Notes: generated from the sequence alone by a model not told the origin. Shown: positions 13,568 through 23,952, counted from the first letter of the stretch. The stretch is DNA of 64,000 bases from Actinomycetota bacterium (GCA_009701885.1 WLJH01000015.1:29718-93717); one strand, 5' to 3'. A program made the numbers and translations.

Positions 13568-14818
13568 ATGTCCGGGGGGAGCAGGAGGTCCCGGCGTGCG
13601 TCGGCGCTGATCGCCACGTGCGCCGCCCTCGCCGCGACCGGTGGCTGGCACGCGGCCCGGACCGCGGGCGCCGAGGAGGCGTCGCCGGGCCCCTCGGGTA
13701 CAACGCCGGCGGCCCGCCCCGTCGCGACGGCGTCTCCCTGGCCGAGCGCCGACCCGTCCTCGACCGCGCCGACGTTCCCCGCCACCGGGCCGACCGCTGT
13801 CTCCTCCAGCGCCCCCGCCCGCACCTGCACCCCCGAGGTGCCCCCCGTCGACCCCGACGCGACGCCCGCCGCCCGGTGCGCGGCCGAGACCCTCGACCGC
13901 TGGCTGGCCGAGGGGGCGACCGCGGTCGGGCAACAGGTCAACATCTCCAACGACCGCTGGAGCGCCCCGCTGCGCGCGTGGCGGACCGGCTCACCCGCGG
14001 TGGTCGGCTTCGACCTCGACGAGCTGGTCGACGCCGCCCGTCGTGGCCAGGACCGCACCGAGGACCTCGCCCTGCTCGCCGAGGACGGGGCGCTGCTCAC
14101 CGCCTCCTGGCACGCCCACAACCCGTGGACCGGCGGGGACTCCTTCGACCGCACCGGCGCGGAGCGGCTGGCCGAGCTCCTGGACCCGACGACGCCTGCC
14201 GCGCGCCGGTTCGCCGCGGACTGGGCCGAGGCGCTGGCCCTGCTGGCCCCGCTCCAGGAGCGCGGGGTGGCCGTCGTGCTGCGCCCGCTGCACGAGGCCG
14301 GCGGGGGCTGGTTCTGGTGGGGCCGCCCCGACCCGACGACGTACCGCGCCCTCTTCGCGCGGCTCCAGCAGCAGGCCGCCGACGCCGGGCTGCACCACTT
14401 CCTGTGGTCCTACGGCGCGGCGGTGCGCACCTGGGAGGGGGTCGACGAGCCGCGCTCGTTGCTGCCGGACGCCGTCGACCTCGTGGGCCTGGACACCTAC
14501 GACTGCGAGAGCGTCCACCCCGACTGCGGCGGCCGCGGCGCCGAGCAGCTGGCCGTCGACGAGGTCGACCTCACGGGGTACGCCGAGCTGGCCGCCGCTG
14601 CCCCGCGCGCCGCGCTGACCGAGGTCGGCCCGGCGCACTCGCCCGACGGCGACTGGGACCCCGCCGTCATCACCAGCACCCTGCGCGCGCAGGGGCTGCC
14701 CGCGGCGTACGCGCTGCTGTGGTTCGACGACGCTGCCGGGCGCAAGCAGCTCTCCTCGCTGCGGGGTGGTCGGGAGTGGCTGGGCTCGTGCCCGGACGGG
14801 GTGTGCTCGGTGCGCTGA
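13568..14818 (+). CDS. Secreted glycoside hydrolase family 26-like (beta-mannanase-like) protein
   Basis: Signal peptide; VVLRPLHEAGGGWFWWGRPDPTTYRALFARL; TEVGPAHS near the C-terminus. Confidence 0.75.
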   Translation: MSGGSRRSRRASALIATCAALAATGGWHAARTAGAEEASPGPSGTTPAARPVATASPWPSADPSSTAPTFPATGPTAVSSSAPARTCTPEVPPVDPDATPAARCAAETLDRWLAEGATAVGQQVNISNDRWSAPLRAWRTGSPAVVGFDLDELVDAARRGQDRTEDLALLAEDGALLTASWHAHNPWTGGDSFDRTGAERLAELLDPTTPAARRFAADWAEALALLAPLQERGVAVVLRPLHEAGGGWFWWGRPDPTTYRALFARLQQQAADAGLHHFLWSYGAAVRTWEGVDEPRSLLPDAVDLVGLDTYDCESVHPDCGGRGAEQLAVDEVDLTGYAELAAAAPRAALTEVGPAHSPDGDWDPAVITSTLRAQGLPAAYALLWFDDAAGRKQLSSLRGGREWLGSCPDGVCSVR

Positions 14819-14819
14819 G

Positions 14820-14886
14820 TCCGGATACTCCGCATCAGAATTGATGCCGAGCGCGCGCCGAGCATCAGATCTTATTCGGACTACCG
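14820..14886. repeat. Intergenic palindromic repeat family B
   Basis: TCCGGATACTCCGCATCAGAATTGATGCCGAGCGCGCGCCGAGCATCAGATCTTATTCGGACTACCGCG. Confidence 0.7.
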
Positions 14887-14903
14887 CGCGCCTGGCGCCC
14901 CCG

Positions 14904-14919
14904 GTTAACGATCGCTAAC
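14904..14919. promoter_or_regulatory. Putative TetR operator upstream of the acyl-CoA carboxylase operon
   Basis: GTTAACGATCGCTAAC; compare GTTAGCGGTCGCTAAC at 13017-13032. Confidence 0.65.
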
Positions 14920-14927
14920 CTGGCGCG

Positions 14928-16481
14928 GTGAGCACTCAGACAGCCCCGCCGGACCTGAGGAGCCTGGTCGCGCAGCTGCGCGAGCGGCTGGCGCAGGTGC
15001 GCCTGGGCGGCAGCGAGGCCGCGCGCGAGAAGCACACCAGCCGCGGGAAGCTGCTGGTCCGCGACCGGGTCGACCGGCTGCTGGACCCGGGCAGCCCGTT
15101 CCTCGAGCTGAGCCCGCTGGCGGCGTACGGGATGTACGGCGCGCCGGGGGAGACCCCCGTGCCCAGCGCCGGGGTGGTCGGCGGCATCGGTCGCATCCAC
15201 GGCCGCGAGTGCGTGGTCGTCGCCAACGACGCGACCGTCAAGGGCGGCACCTACTACCCGATGACGGTCAAGAAGCACCTGCGGGCGCAGACGATCGCGG
15301 CCGAGAACAACCTGCCGTGCATCTACCTCGTCGACTCCGGCGGGGCGTTCCTCCCGATGCAGGACGAGGTCTTCCCCGACCGCGAGCACTTCGGCCGGAT
15401 CTTCTTCAACCAGGCCACCATGTCCGCCCGCGGCATCCCGCAGATCGCCAGCGTCATGGGCTCGTGCACCGCCGGCGGCGCCTACGTGCCGGCGATGTCC
15501 GACGAGACGGTGATCGTCAAGGAGCAGGGCACGATCTTCCTCGGCGGCCCGCCCCTGGTGAAGGCCGCGACCGGCGAGGTCGTCACCGCCGAGGAGCTCG
15601 GTGGCGGCGAGGTGCACGCCCGCCGCTCCGGGGTCGTCGACCACCTGGCGGAGGACGACGCGCACGCGCTGGCGATCGTCCGCGGGATCGTCGACACCCT
15701 CAGCTGGCCGCGCACGACGGCGCCCTGGCAGGTCCGCGACGTCGAGGACCCGCTGGAGGACCCGGAGACGGTCTACGACGTCGTCCCCGCCGACGTGCGC
15801 ACGCCGTACGACGTGCGCGACGTCATCCGCCGCGTCGTCGACGGCAGCCGGTTCACCGAGTTCAAGGCGCTCTACGGCGAGACGCTGGTCTGCGGCTTCG
15901 CGCACGTGTGGGGCCACCCCGTCGGCATCGTCGCCAACAACGGGATCCTGTTCAGCGAGTCCGCGCTCAAGGGCGCGCACTTCGTCGAGCTGTGCAACCA
16001 GCGCGGCATCCCGCTGGTGTTCCTGCAGAACATCTCCGGCTTCATGGTGGGTCGGGAGTACGAGAACAACGGCATCGCCCGCGACGGCGCCAAGCTCGTC
16101 ACCGCGGTCGCCTGCTCGGTGGTGCCGAAGCTGACGGTGGTGATCGGCGGCTCGTACGGCGCCGGCAACTACGGCATGTGCGGGCGTGCCTACGACCCTC
16201 GCTTCCTGTGGATGTGGCCCAACGCCCGGATCTCGGTGATGGGCGGCGAGCAGGCGGCCTCCGTCCTCGCGACGGTGGCGAACCGGCCCGACGACGAAGA
16301 GTTCAAGGCCCCGATCCGCGCCCAGTACGAGGAGCAGGGCTCGCCCTACTACGCCACCGCGCGGCTCTGGGACGACGGGATCATCGACCCCGCCGACACC
16401 CGCCGGGTGCTGGGCATGGCGCTGGCCACCTGCGCCAACGCACCCGTGCCCGAGCCCTCCTACGGCATCTTCCGGATGTGA
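14928..16481 (+). CDS. Acyl-CoA carboxylase carboxyltransferase subunit (probable 3-methylcrotonyl-CoA carboxylase beta)
   Basis: [50 protein letters not shown] start. Confidence 0.92.
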   Translation: MSTQTAPPDLRSLVAQLRERLAQVRLGGSEAAREKHTSRGKLLVRDRVDRLLDPGSPFLELSPLAAYGMYGAPGETPVPSAGVVGGIGRIHGRECVVVANDATVKGGTYYPMTVKKHLRAQTIAAENNLPCIYLVDSGGAFLPMQDEVFPDREHFGRIFFNQATMSARGIPQIASVMGSCTAGGAYVPAMSDETVIVKEQGTIFLGGPPLVKAATGEVVTAEELGGGEVHARRSGVVDHLAEDDAHALAIVRGIVDTLSWPRTTAPWQVRDVEDPLEDPETVYDVVPADVRTPYDVRDVIRRVVDGSRFTEFKALYGETLVCGFAHVWGHPVGIVANNGILFSESALKGAHFVELCNQRGIPLVFLQNISGFMVGREYENNGIARDGAKLVTAVACSVVPKLTVVIGGSYGAGNYGMCGRAYDPRFLWMWPNARISVMGGEQAASVLATVANRPDDEEFKAPIRAQYEEQGSPYYATARLWDDGIIDPADTRRVLGMALATCANAPVPEPSYGIFRM

Positions 16482-16549
16482 ACTCACCCCATGACCTTCT
16501 TCGCTCCCCCGCTCCGCTCCTCCGCGAACAACGCCACGGGGACCCCGAG

Positions 16550-18499
16550 ATGAGCGCGATGATCCAGATCCGCACCCTCCTCATCGCCAACCGCGGCGAG
16601 ATCGCCCTGCGCGTCATGCGCACCGCGGCCCGCCTCGGCATCCGCACGGTCGCGGTCTTCACCGAGCCCGACGCCCACGCGCTGCACGTGCGCGCGGCCG
16701 ACGACGCGGTCCAGGTGCCGTCCTACCTCGACGTCGAGGCGATCGTCGCCGCCGCCGTGGCGAGCGGCGCCCAGGCCGTCCACCCCGGCTACGGCTTCCT
16801 CTCCGAGCGCGCACCCTTCGCCCGCGCCCTGGAGGCGGCCGGGGTCCGGCTGGTCGGACCGAGCGCGGAGGTCATCGACCTCATGGGGCGCAAGGACGCC
16901 GCCCGCGAGGTCGCCGAGCGCGCGGGGGTGCCGGTCGTGCCGTCGTACGACCCCGAGGCCGACCCGACCACCTTCGCCTTTCCCGTGCTGGTGAAGGCCG
17001 CGGCCGGCGGCGGCGGCAAGGGCATGCGGGTGGTCCGCGACGCGGGGGAGTACGCCGAGGCGATCGCCGCCGCCCGCCGCGAGGCCGCCAAGGCGTTCGG
17101 CGACGACGCCATGCTCGTGGAGCGGTACGTCGAGCGCGGCCGCCACGTCGAGGTCCAGGTCGTCGGTGACGACCACGGCGACGTGGTGCACCTCTTCGAG
17201 CGCGACTGCTCGGCCCAGCGCCGGCACCAGAAGGTCCTCGAGGAGGCACCCGCGCCCGGCATCACGGCCGAGCTGCGGCACCGGATCACCAGCGCGGCCG
17301 TCGACCTGGCGAAGGAGGTCGGCTACTCCGGCGCCGGCACCGTCGAGTTCCTGCTCGACACCCGCTCCGACGACTTCTACTTCCTGGAGATGAACACCCG
17401 CCTCCAGGTCGAGCACCCCGTCACCGAGGCGATCTGCGGCGGCGTGGACCTGGTCGAGGAGCAGCTGCGCGTCGCCGAGGGCCACCCCTTGTCGCTCGAG
17501 CAGGGCGACCTGGTGATCCACGGCCACGCCATCGAGGCCCGCGTCTACGCCGAGGACCCGTACGCCGGGTTCCTGCCGCAGGCCGGCACCGCCTCGATCG
17601 TGCGCTGGCCGAGCGGCGCCGGCGTCCGCGTCGACCACGCCCTGGAGTCCGGCCAGGTCGTCTCCACGAGCTTCGACCCGATGCTCGGCAAGGTCGTCGT
17701 GCACGGCCCGGACCGCGAGGCCGCACGGCTGGCCCTGGTCGACGCGCTCGACCGCACGTCGGTGCTCGGCCTGACCACCAACACCGGCTTCCTGCGCGCC
17801 CTCGCCGCCAGCGACGCCTTCCGCGACGTCGGAGCCCCCGGCGGCCTGGACACCGCGTGGCTGGACCGGGTCGACATCCCGGCCGAGCTGCCGGCGCCGA
17901 CCGACGACCTCCCGCGCGTCCTCGCCGCCTGGACCGCCGCGATGGTGCGCGCCTCCGACGGCCACGGCACGGCGTACGTCGCCGACGGGTTCCGCCTCGG
18001 CGCCGACCCGGCCCCGACGACCGTCGAGCTCGACCGGCCGGTCGTGGTCCACCGGCGACCCGACGGCACCGGCACGGTCGACGGGCTCGAGGTGCGCCAG
18101 CTCTCGGCCGCCGAAGACGTGCTCGACCTGGTCGTCGACGGGCAGCGCGTCCGCGCGGTCGTCAACGCCCGGCTCGGCCTGGACGGCCGCGGGTTCGTCG
18201 AGGTCGCCCACCGCGGCCAGCTCTTCCGCTTCACCCCGCCCGACCGGCTCGCCGGCCACGCCGACGACCACGACGGCGACCTGCTCGCCCCCATGCCCGG
18301 CACCGTGCTCGACGTCCGGGTCGAGGCCGGCCAGCAGGTCGAGGAGGGCCAGGTGCTCGGGGTGCTGGAGGCGATGAAGATGGAGCTCGCGATGAAGGCG
18401 CCGTACGCCGGCACCGTCACCATCGTCGACGCGGCCGTGGGGCGGCAGGTGCCCCTGGGGCACGTGTTGTTCCACGTGGAACAGGAGGGATCGGAGTGA
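16550..18499 (+). CDS. Biotin carboxylase/biotin carrier subunit (probable 3-methylcrotonyl-CoA carboxylase alpha)
   Basis: IQIRTLLIANRGEIALRVMRTAARLGI; PVLVKAAAGGGGKGMRVV; C-terminal GVLEAMKMELAMKAP. Confidence 0.95.
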   Translation: MSAMIQIRTLLIANRGEIALRVMRTAARLGIRTVAVFTEPDAHALHVRAADDAVQVPSYLDVEAIVAAAVASGAQAVHPGYGFLSERAPFARALEAAGVRLVGPSAEVIDLMGRKDAAREVAERAGVPVVPSYDPEADPTTFAFPVLVKAAAGGGGKGMRVVRDAGEYAEAIAAARREAAKAFGDDAMLVERYVERGRHVEVQVVGDDHGDVVHLFERDCSAQRRHQKVLEEAPAPGITAELRHRITSAAVDLAKEVGYSGAGTVEFLLDTRSDDFYFLEMNTRLQVEHPVTEAICGGVDLVEEQLRVAEGHPLSLEQGDLVIHGHAIEARVYAEDPYAGFLPQAGTASIVRWPSGAGVRVDHALESGQVVSTSFDPMLGKVVVHGPDREAARLALVDALDRTSVLGLTTNTGFLRALAASDAFRDVGAPGGLDTAWLDRVDIPAELPAPTDDLPRVLAAWTAAMVRASDGHGTAYVADGFRLGADPAPTTVELDRPVVVHRRPDGTGTVDGLEVRQLSAAEDVLDLVVDGQRVRAVVNARLGLDGRGFVEVAHRGQLFRFTPPDRLAGHADDHDGDLLAPMPGTVLDVRVEAGQQVEEGQVLGVLEAMKMELAMKAPYAGTVTIVDAAVGRQVPLGHVLFHVEQEGSE

Positions 18500-18519
18500 C
18501 CACCGCGACCCGGACCTTC

Positions 18520-18570
18520 GGGACGTCATCCGGACGGGACGTCCCCCACCACCGAACGCATGACGTCCCG
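18520..18570. repeat. Intergenic palindromic repeat family A
   Basis: GGGACGTCATCCGGACGGGACGTCCCCCACCACCGAACGCATGACGTCCCG. Confidence 0.7.
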
Positions 18571-18584
18571 CGAGGGGCTGCCGC

Positions 18585-19529
18585 GTGACCGGGGTGATCC
18601 GCCACGCGATCCCGGTCCCTGCCGCCGGGATGCCGGACCGCGTCACGATCTACGAGGTCGGACCCCGCGACGGCCTGCAGAACGAGCAGGCGGTCGTCCC
18701 GGTCGCGGTGAAGGAGGAGTTCGTCCGCCGGCTGCTGGCCGCCGGGCTCCCCGTCGTCGAGGCCACGAGCTTCGTGCACCCCAGGTGGGTCCCGCAGCTG
18801 GCCGACGCCGCCGACCTGATGACCCGTCTCGGCCCCGACGGCCTCGACTGCCCCGTGCTGGTGCCCAACGAGCGCGGCCTCGACCGCGCGCTCGAGCTCG
18901 GCCTGCGCCACGTCGCGGTCTTCGCCAGCGCCACCGAGGCCTTCGCCGCCAAGAACCTCAACCGCACCCTCAAGACCCAGCTCGCGATGTTCGAGCCGAC
19001 CGTCGAGCGCGCCCTGGCGGCCGGCCTGGACGTCCGCGCCTACGTCTCCATGTGCTTCGGCGACCCCTGGGAGGGCCCCGTGGCCCCCGAGCAGGTCGTC
19101 ACCGTCGGGCAGCGACTGCTGGACATGGGCGCCACCCAGCTCAGCCTCGGCGACACGATCGGCGTCGGCACCGCCGGCCACGTCACCGCGCTCGTCGAGG
19201 CGTTCACCGCCGCGGGCACCCCGCTCGATCGGCTCGCGCTGCACTTCCACGACACCTACGGCCAGGCCCTCTCCAACGTCCAGGCCGGCCTGCGCGCCGG
19301 CGTGACGACGTACGACGCCAGCGCGGGCGGCCTCGGCGGCTGCCCCTACGCCGAGAGCGCGACCGGCAACCTCGCGACCGAGGACCTGGTCTGGCTGCTC
19401 GACGGCCTGGGCATCGAGCACGGGGTCGACCTCGACGCCCTCGTGGCGACCAGTGCGTGGATGGCTCGGCAGCTCGGTCGGCCCAGCCCCTCCGCGGTGG
19501 TCCGGGCGCTGGCACAATCCACCTCGTGA
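18585..19529 (+). CDS. Hydroxymethylglutaryl-CoA lyase
   Basis: VTIYEVGPRDGLQNEQAVVPVAVKEEFVRRLLAAGLPVVEATSFVHPRWVPQLADA; GLGGCPYAESATGNLATEDLVWLLDGLGI. Confidence 0.95.
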   Translation: MTGVIRHAIPVPAAGMPDRVTIYEVGPRDGLQNEQAVVPVAVKEEFVRRLLAAGLPVVEATSFVHPRWVPQLADAADLMTRLGPDGLDCPVLVPNERGLDRALELGLRHVAVFASATEAFAAKNLNRTLKTQLAMFEPTVERALAAGLDVRAYVSMCFGDPWEGPVAPEQVVTVGQRLLDMGATQLSLGDTIGVGTAGHVTALVEAFTAAGTPLDRLALHFHDTYGQALSNVQAGLRAGVTTYDASAGGLGGCPYAESATGNLATEDLVWLLDGLGIEHGVDLDALVATSAWMARQLGRPSPSAVVRALAQSTS

Positions 19530-20623
19530 CATCCCAGCGTCGGGTCTACCTGCACATCGGTGCGCCGAAGACCGGCACCACCTACGTGCAGGACCGGCTC
19601 AGCCGCAACGCCAAGACGCTGGCCCAGCACGGCGTGCACTTCCCGAGCCGCTCCCCGCTGGTGAGCCCCGGGATGTTCCAGTTCCGCGCAGCGCTCGACC
19701 TGCTCGGCCAGGACTGGGGCGGCGACCCCGGCCACGCCGACGGCAACTGGGACGCCCTCGTGCGGCGGGTGCGGCGCACCCGCGGCAGCGTCATCGTCAG
19801 CCACGAGATCCTCGCCCCCGCACCCGCCGAGGCCGTCGCCCGGGCCAAGGCCGAGCTCGGTGCCGGCGACGACCTGCACGTCGTCTACGGCGTGCGCGAC
19901 CTGGCCCGACAGCTCCCCGCGGCGTGGCAGGAGAGCATCAAGCAGGGCCGCAAGTGGACCTACCGCGGGTTCCTGCGCAAGGTCCGCACGGGCAAGCCGT
20001 GGTTCTACCGCGCCTTCGACGTGCCGGCCGTGCTCAGCACCTGGTCGGCCGGCCTGCCGCCGGAGAACGTCCACGTCGTCACCGTCCCGCAGTCCGGCAC
20101 CGCCGGCCCCGACGAGCTGTGGCACCGCTTCTGCCGCGCCGTCTCCATCGACCCGGCCTGGGCGCCGGAGGAGTCCCGGCGCACCAACCCCTCGCTGGGG
20201 GTCGCCGAGGCCGCACTCATCCGCCGGCTCAACAAGCGGCTGGGCCGCACGGTGCGCCGCGACGCGACGTACGACGACCTGGTCCGCGGCCTGCTCGCCG
20301 AGCAGGAGCTCGCCGGCCGCGAGAGCGCCAAGCTGCTGCTCCCCCCGGGCATGCACGACTGGGTCGAGGCCGAGTCCGCGCGCTGGGTCGAGTGGCTGGA
20401 GCAGAGCGGGGTCGACGTCATCGGCGACCTCGAGGACCTCCGCCCCCTCCCGACCCGCCGTGTCGACTACACCAACCCCGACAAGGTCACCTCCAAGGCC
20501 CAGCTCGCCGCCGCGCTCGACGCCCTCACCGTCATGACCCAGGAGGCGGCGCGGCGCGAGGACCCCGAGCAGCAGCTCACCCACCGCCTGCGCTCCGGCG
20601 TACGCCGGCTGCGCGAGTCGTGA
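19526..20623 (+). CDS. P-loop sulfotransferase-like protein (paralogue 1)
   Basis: RRVYLHIGAPKTGTTYVQDRLSRNAKTLAQHGVHFP; VHVVTVPQSG; GTG start overlapping the preceding stop. Confidence 0.8.
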   Translation: MTSQRRVYLHIGAPKTGTTYVQDRLSRNAKTLAQHGVHFPSRSPLVSPGMFQFRAALDLLGQDWGGDPGHADGNWDALVRRVRRTRGSVIVSHEILAPAPAEAVARAKAELGAGDDLHVVYGVRDLARQLPAAWQESIKQGRKWTYRGFLRKVRTGKPWFYRAFDVPAVLSTWSAGLPPENVHVVTVPQSGTAGPDELWHRFCRAVSIDPAWAPEESRRTNPSLGVAEAALIRRLNKRLGRTVRRDATYDDLVRGLLAEQELAGRESAKLLLPPGMHDWVEAESARWVEWLEQSGVDVIGDLEDLRPLPTRRVDYTNPDKVTSKAQLAAALDALTVMTQEAARREDPEQQLTHRLRSGVRRLRES

Positions 20624-20650
20624 CCGGGGCGACCGGGCTGTCCCCGGGCC

Positions 20651-20780
20651 GCGGGACGTCATACGGACGGGACGTCCGCCCGTGCCGAGCGCATGACGTC
20701 CCGCGACGGGCGACCCGCCCCCGTCCGGAGACGTCATACGGCGGGCACGTCCGCCCGTGCCGAGCGCATGACGTCCCGTC
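20651..20780. repeat. Intergenic palindromic repeat family A, two tandem copies
   Basis: GGGACGTCATACGGACGGGACGTCCGCCCGTGCCGAGCGCATGACGTCCCG followed by GAGACGTCATACGGCGGGCACGTCCGCCCGTGCCGAGCGCATGACGTCCCG. Confidence 0.8.
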
Positions 20781-20792
20781 GTCGAGGCCCCA

Positions 20793-22049
20793 GTGAGCGC
20801 CCCGGATCCCGGCGCCGCGCGCGCGACCGCCTGGGTCGCGCACCTGCGTGCCGGCGGCACCACCCCGTGGGCGGCATGGACCGGCACCACCGACGGCCCG
20901 GCGCCGCGGGTGCTGCCCGGCGCCCAGCAGCTGGAGCTCCTGCGCCGGCTCAACGAGGTCGGCCCGGTGCCGGGGGACCTCACCGAGCGGGTGCTGGCGG
21001 CGAGCGCCGCCGGTCGCGGCCGCCCCGACCAGGAGCTGGTCGGCTCGCGGCCGCCCTCGGAGTTCGGCCCGCCGCCGGTCGACCCGGCCGACCTGCCGGC
21101 CGAGGAGCTGCTGCGCGTCGCCGCGCTGCTGCTGGCCGAGGACCTCGCAGCCGCGGACACCGGCGCCCCGGAGGACGACGACCTCCGTCGGCTCGCGGCG
21201 GACGCCGCCCGCCGGGTGCGCCGCCGCGCCGCGTGGCACCGGCCCTGGCGCACCCGCTACCGCCTCGTCGGCGACCCCTGGCGCGCGGACGTCCTGCGCC
21301 GCGACCTGGTCGCGCGGGGCCGACCTCCCGGTGGCCGGGGGGCGCTGGTGCTGGTGGTGGCCGACGACCTGGCCACGATGCTCGCCGACCTCTGGACCGA
21401 CCGCTGCTTCTCCACCGGTGTCGCCGTGCCCGCGTGGGGCGCCTGGCTGGACTCGCTGGCCGGCGCACGCCGGGTCGCCCGTGGAGCGGACCCCGCCGCC
21501 GTCGCGGCCCGCTGGGCGCCGGGCGTCGGGCGGGACCGGATCCGCATCGTCCTGGACGACCGTGCGCTGGCCGACCTGCTCGGCGTGGACGAGGTCGCCG
21601 CCCGACCGGTGCTGCCCGCGCACGCCGTCGAGCTCGCCCGGCTGGTCTCCGGTGCCCTCGGGCTGCTCGTCACCCCCGAGCCCGGCCGGAGGCTGATGCG
21701 GGAGGTGCTGCTGCCACGGCTCCTGGAGCAGGCGGCCCGCACGGGTGGCCCGCCCCTCGGCGTCCCCCCCGAGCACCACCGGTGGGTGCACCGTCGCTCG
21801 CTGCGGCTGCGAGATGCCGTGCGCGCCGGTGACTACCCTGTGCTCGGCCAGGTCGAGGACCTGGTCAGCCGGCCGCGCGTCCTCGCCGCCCGCGCCCCCG
21901 CGCCCGCCGCGGTCGCGGACGATCGGGTGCTCGCGCTCGCGGCCGACCTGCTGCTGGGTCGGACCGGGCCGGACGGGACAGCACAGGGGCAGGCAGCAGC
22001 ACAGGGCCAGGCGGGGCCGGGTCGGGCACGACGAGAGGAGCAGGCGTGA
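20793..22049 (+). CDS. Uncharacterised protein between two sulfotransferase-like paralogues
   Basis: 418-aa ORF; stop overlaps the next start (GTGA); no family recognised. Confidence 0.7.
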   Translation: MSAPDPGAARATAWVAHLRAGGTTPWAAWTGTTDGPAPRVLPGAQQLELLRRLNEVGPVPGDLTERVLAASAAGRGRPDQELVGSRPPSEFGPPPVDPADLPAEELLRVAALLLAEDLAAADTGAPEDDDLRRLAADAARRVRRRAAWHRPWRTRYRLVGDPWRADVLRRDLVARGRPPGGRGALVLVVADDLATMLADLWTDRCFSTGVAVPAWGAWLDSLAGARRVARGADPAAVAARWAPGVGRDRIRIVLDDRALADLLGVDEVAARPVLPAHAVELARLVSGALGLLVTPEPGRRLMREVLLPRLLEQAARTGGPPLGVPPEHHRWVHRRSLRLRDAVRAGDYPVLGQVEDLVSRPRVLAARAPAPAAVADDRVLALAADLLLGRTGPDGTAQGQAAAQGQAGPGRARREEQA

Positions 22050-23260
22050 GCGCGAAGGTCCTGCTGCACGTCGGCACCCCCAAGACCGGCACGTCCCACC
22101 TCCAGGACGTCCTCTTCCGCAACCGCGAGCGGCTCGAGCGGCACGGCGTGCTCTACCCCGCCGACCGGTTCGACGCGCACTTCCTCGCCGCACTCGACCT
22201 GATGGCACTGCCCTGGGGCGGCCTCCAGGCCGAGGCGATCGGCCGCTGGGACGCCCTGGCCGAGCAGGTCCGACGCCACGGCGGCACCTCGATCATCAGC
22301 CACGAGATCCTCGCCACCGCCTCGCGCAGCCAGGTCGGTCGGGCGCTGTCCTCGCTGGCCCGGGACGACGGCACCGAGGTGCACCTGGTGCTCTCGGTGC
22401 GCGACCTCGTGCGCCAGATCCCCGCGGAGTGGCAGGAGAACGTCAAGCACCGCAGCACCGTCTCCTACGAGGAGTTCCTCGCCCAGCTGCGCGACCCGGC
22501 GCGCTCGAGCCGGATCGCCAGCTGGTTCTGGGGCGTGCAGGAGATCCCCGACATCCTCGACCGGTGGGGCCACGACCTGCCGCCCGAGAACGTCCACCTC
22601 GTCACCGTCCCGGCCCCCGGCGGCCCGCCGGACGTGCTGTGGCAGCGCTTCAGCGCTGCGTTCGGCCTCGACGGCCTCGACCTCGACCTCGAGGCCGAGC
22701 GGGCCAACCCCTCGCTCGGGGTGCCCGAGACCGCGCTGCTGCGGCGGATCAACAAGGCGGTCAACCCCGTCCTGGACCCGCCCGACTACCGCCCCCTGGT
22801 CCGGGAGCTGCTCGCCCACCAGACGCTGTCGCGGCGCACCCGCACGCCCCGGCTCGCGCTGCCCCCGGACCTCCACGAGTGGGCCCGCGACCTGGGCCAG
22901 CGGTGGAGCGAGGAGGTGCGCCGCCGCGGGTACGACGTCGTCGGGGACCTCGCCGACCTCGAGCCCGGCCCGCCGCCCGAGCACTGGGCCGACCCGGACT
23001 CGCCCCGCGAGTCACAGGTCGCCGGCGCGGCCGTCGAGGCGATCCGTGCGTTGCTGGTAGAGAACGCCCGCATCCGCTCCGAGGAGCAGCGGCTGGCCCA
23101 CGAGCTGCACGAGGCCCGGGCCGCGCTGGACCGCGCGTACCTGCGTCCGGCGTACCGCGTCCGCGAGAAGCTCCTGCGCGGGGTGCGCCGCACCGCCGTC
23201 GGGCGCGGGCTGCACCGGGTCTACCGGCTGGCGCGCGGGCGGAGCTCGCGGCCGGCGTAA
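22046..23260 (+). CDS. P-loop sulfotransferase-like protein (paralogue 2)
   Basis: AKVLLHVGTPKTGTSHLQDVLFRNRERLERHGVLYP...IISHEIL...LPPENVHLVTVPAPGG, parallels paralogue 1. Confidence 0.8.
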   Translation: MSAKVLLHVGTPKTGTSHLQDVLFRNRERLERHGVLYPADRFDAHFLAALDLMALPWGGLQAEAIGRWDALAEQVRRHGGTSIISHEILATASRSQVGRALSSLARDDGTEVHLVLSVRDLVRQIPAEWQENVKHRSTVSYEEFLAQLRDPARSSRIASWFWGVQEIPDILDRWGHDLPPENVHLVTVPAPGGPPDVLWQRFSAAFGLDGLDLDLEAERANPSLGVPETALLRRINKAVNPVLDPPDYRPLVRELLAHQTLSRRTRTPRLALPPDLHEWARDLGQRWSEEVRRRGYDVVGDLADLEPGPPPEHWADPDSPRESQVAGAAVEAIRALLVENARIRSEEQRLAHELHEARAALDRAYLRPAYRVREKLLRGVRRTAVGRGLHRVYRLARGRSSRPA

Positions 23261-23913
23261 CGGCCGATCTTCCAGGTGGCGTAGCCGTCGGCGCCCATGC
23301 CGACCACGCCGCCGACGACCGGGACCCGGCGGCCCACGGTGACCGCGAGCCGCTTGCCGGTCATCCGCGCGACGATCTCGGTGCCGACCTGCGTGGCGAT
23401 CGTGCGGTGCAGCGTCGGGTCGACGACCGGGGCGGTGGCCAGGGCCATCGGGGGCGCGGGCAGGGTGCCCCGCTTGAGCAGGTCGTCGACCTGGTCGGCG
23501 CCCAGCAGGCAGGCCATGATCGCGTTGCGCACCCGCGGGTCGGCCAGGTCGTAGCCGCGCAGGTGGGCGATGCCGGCGATCATGCGGCACTGCACCAGCG
23601 CGAGGCCGGTGATGTTGGCGGGGATGGCCACCGCCGCGGTCACCACGCCGCCGATGTTGGTGAGGAAGCCCTGCGCGCCGGCGTACCGCACGTGGTTCTC
23701 GACCACCTCGTGCACCGCCTTCTCGACGTCTCCGCCCTGCTCGCGCAGCTGGGTCTCGGCGGCCTGCGCTGCACCGGGCAGTGGCCCGACGCCGCGGATG
23801 GCGCGCTCGAGGGCCTCGCGGACGAAGGTCTCGGTGATCCCGGGGGCGGCGCCGGCCACCCTGGGCGCCAGCTGGCGGCCCACCAGACCGGCGACGCTGC
23901 GGCTCCTGCTCAC
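23221..23913 (-). CDS. EcsC family protein
   Basis: VGPLPGAAQAAETQLREQGGDVEKAVHEVVENHVRYAGAQGFLTNIGGVVTAAVAIPANITGLALVQCRMIAGIAHLRGYDL. Confidence 0.8.
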   Translation of the reverse strand: MSRSRSVAGLVGRQLAPRVAGAAPGITETFVREALERAIRGVGPLPGAAQAAETQLREQGGDVEKAVHEVVENHVRYAGAQGFLTNIGGVVTAAVAIPANITGLALVQCRMIAGIAHLRGYDLADPRVRNAIMACLLGADQVDDLLKRGTLPAPPMALATAPVVDPTLHRTIATQVGTEIVARMTGKRLAVTVGRRVPVVGGVVGMGADGYATWKIGRYAGRELRPRASR

Positions 23914-23952
23914 GGACCCTCCTGCTGGTGATCGACCGCGGTGAGGAGCGCG

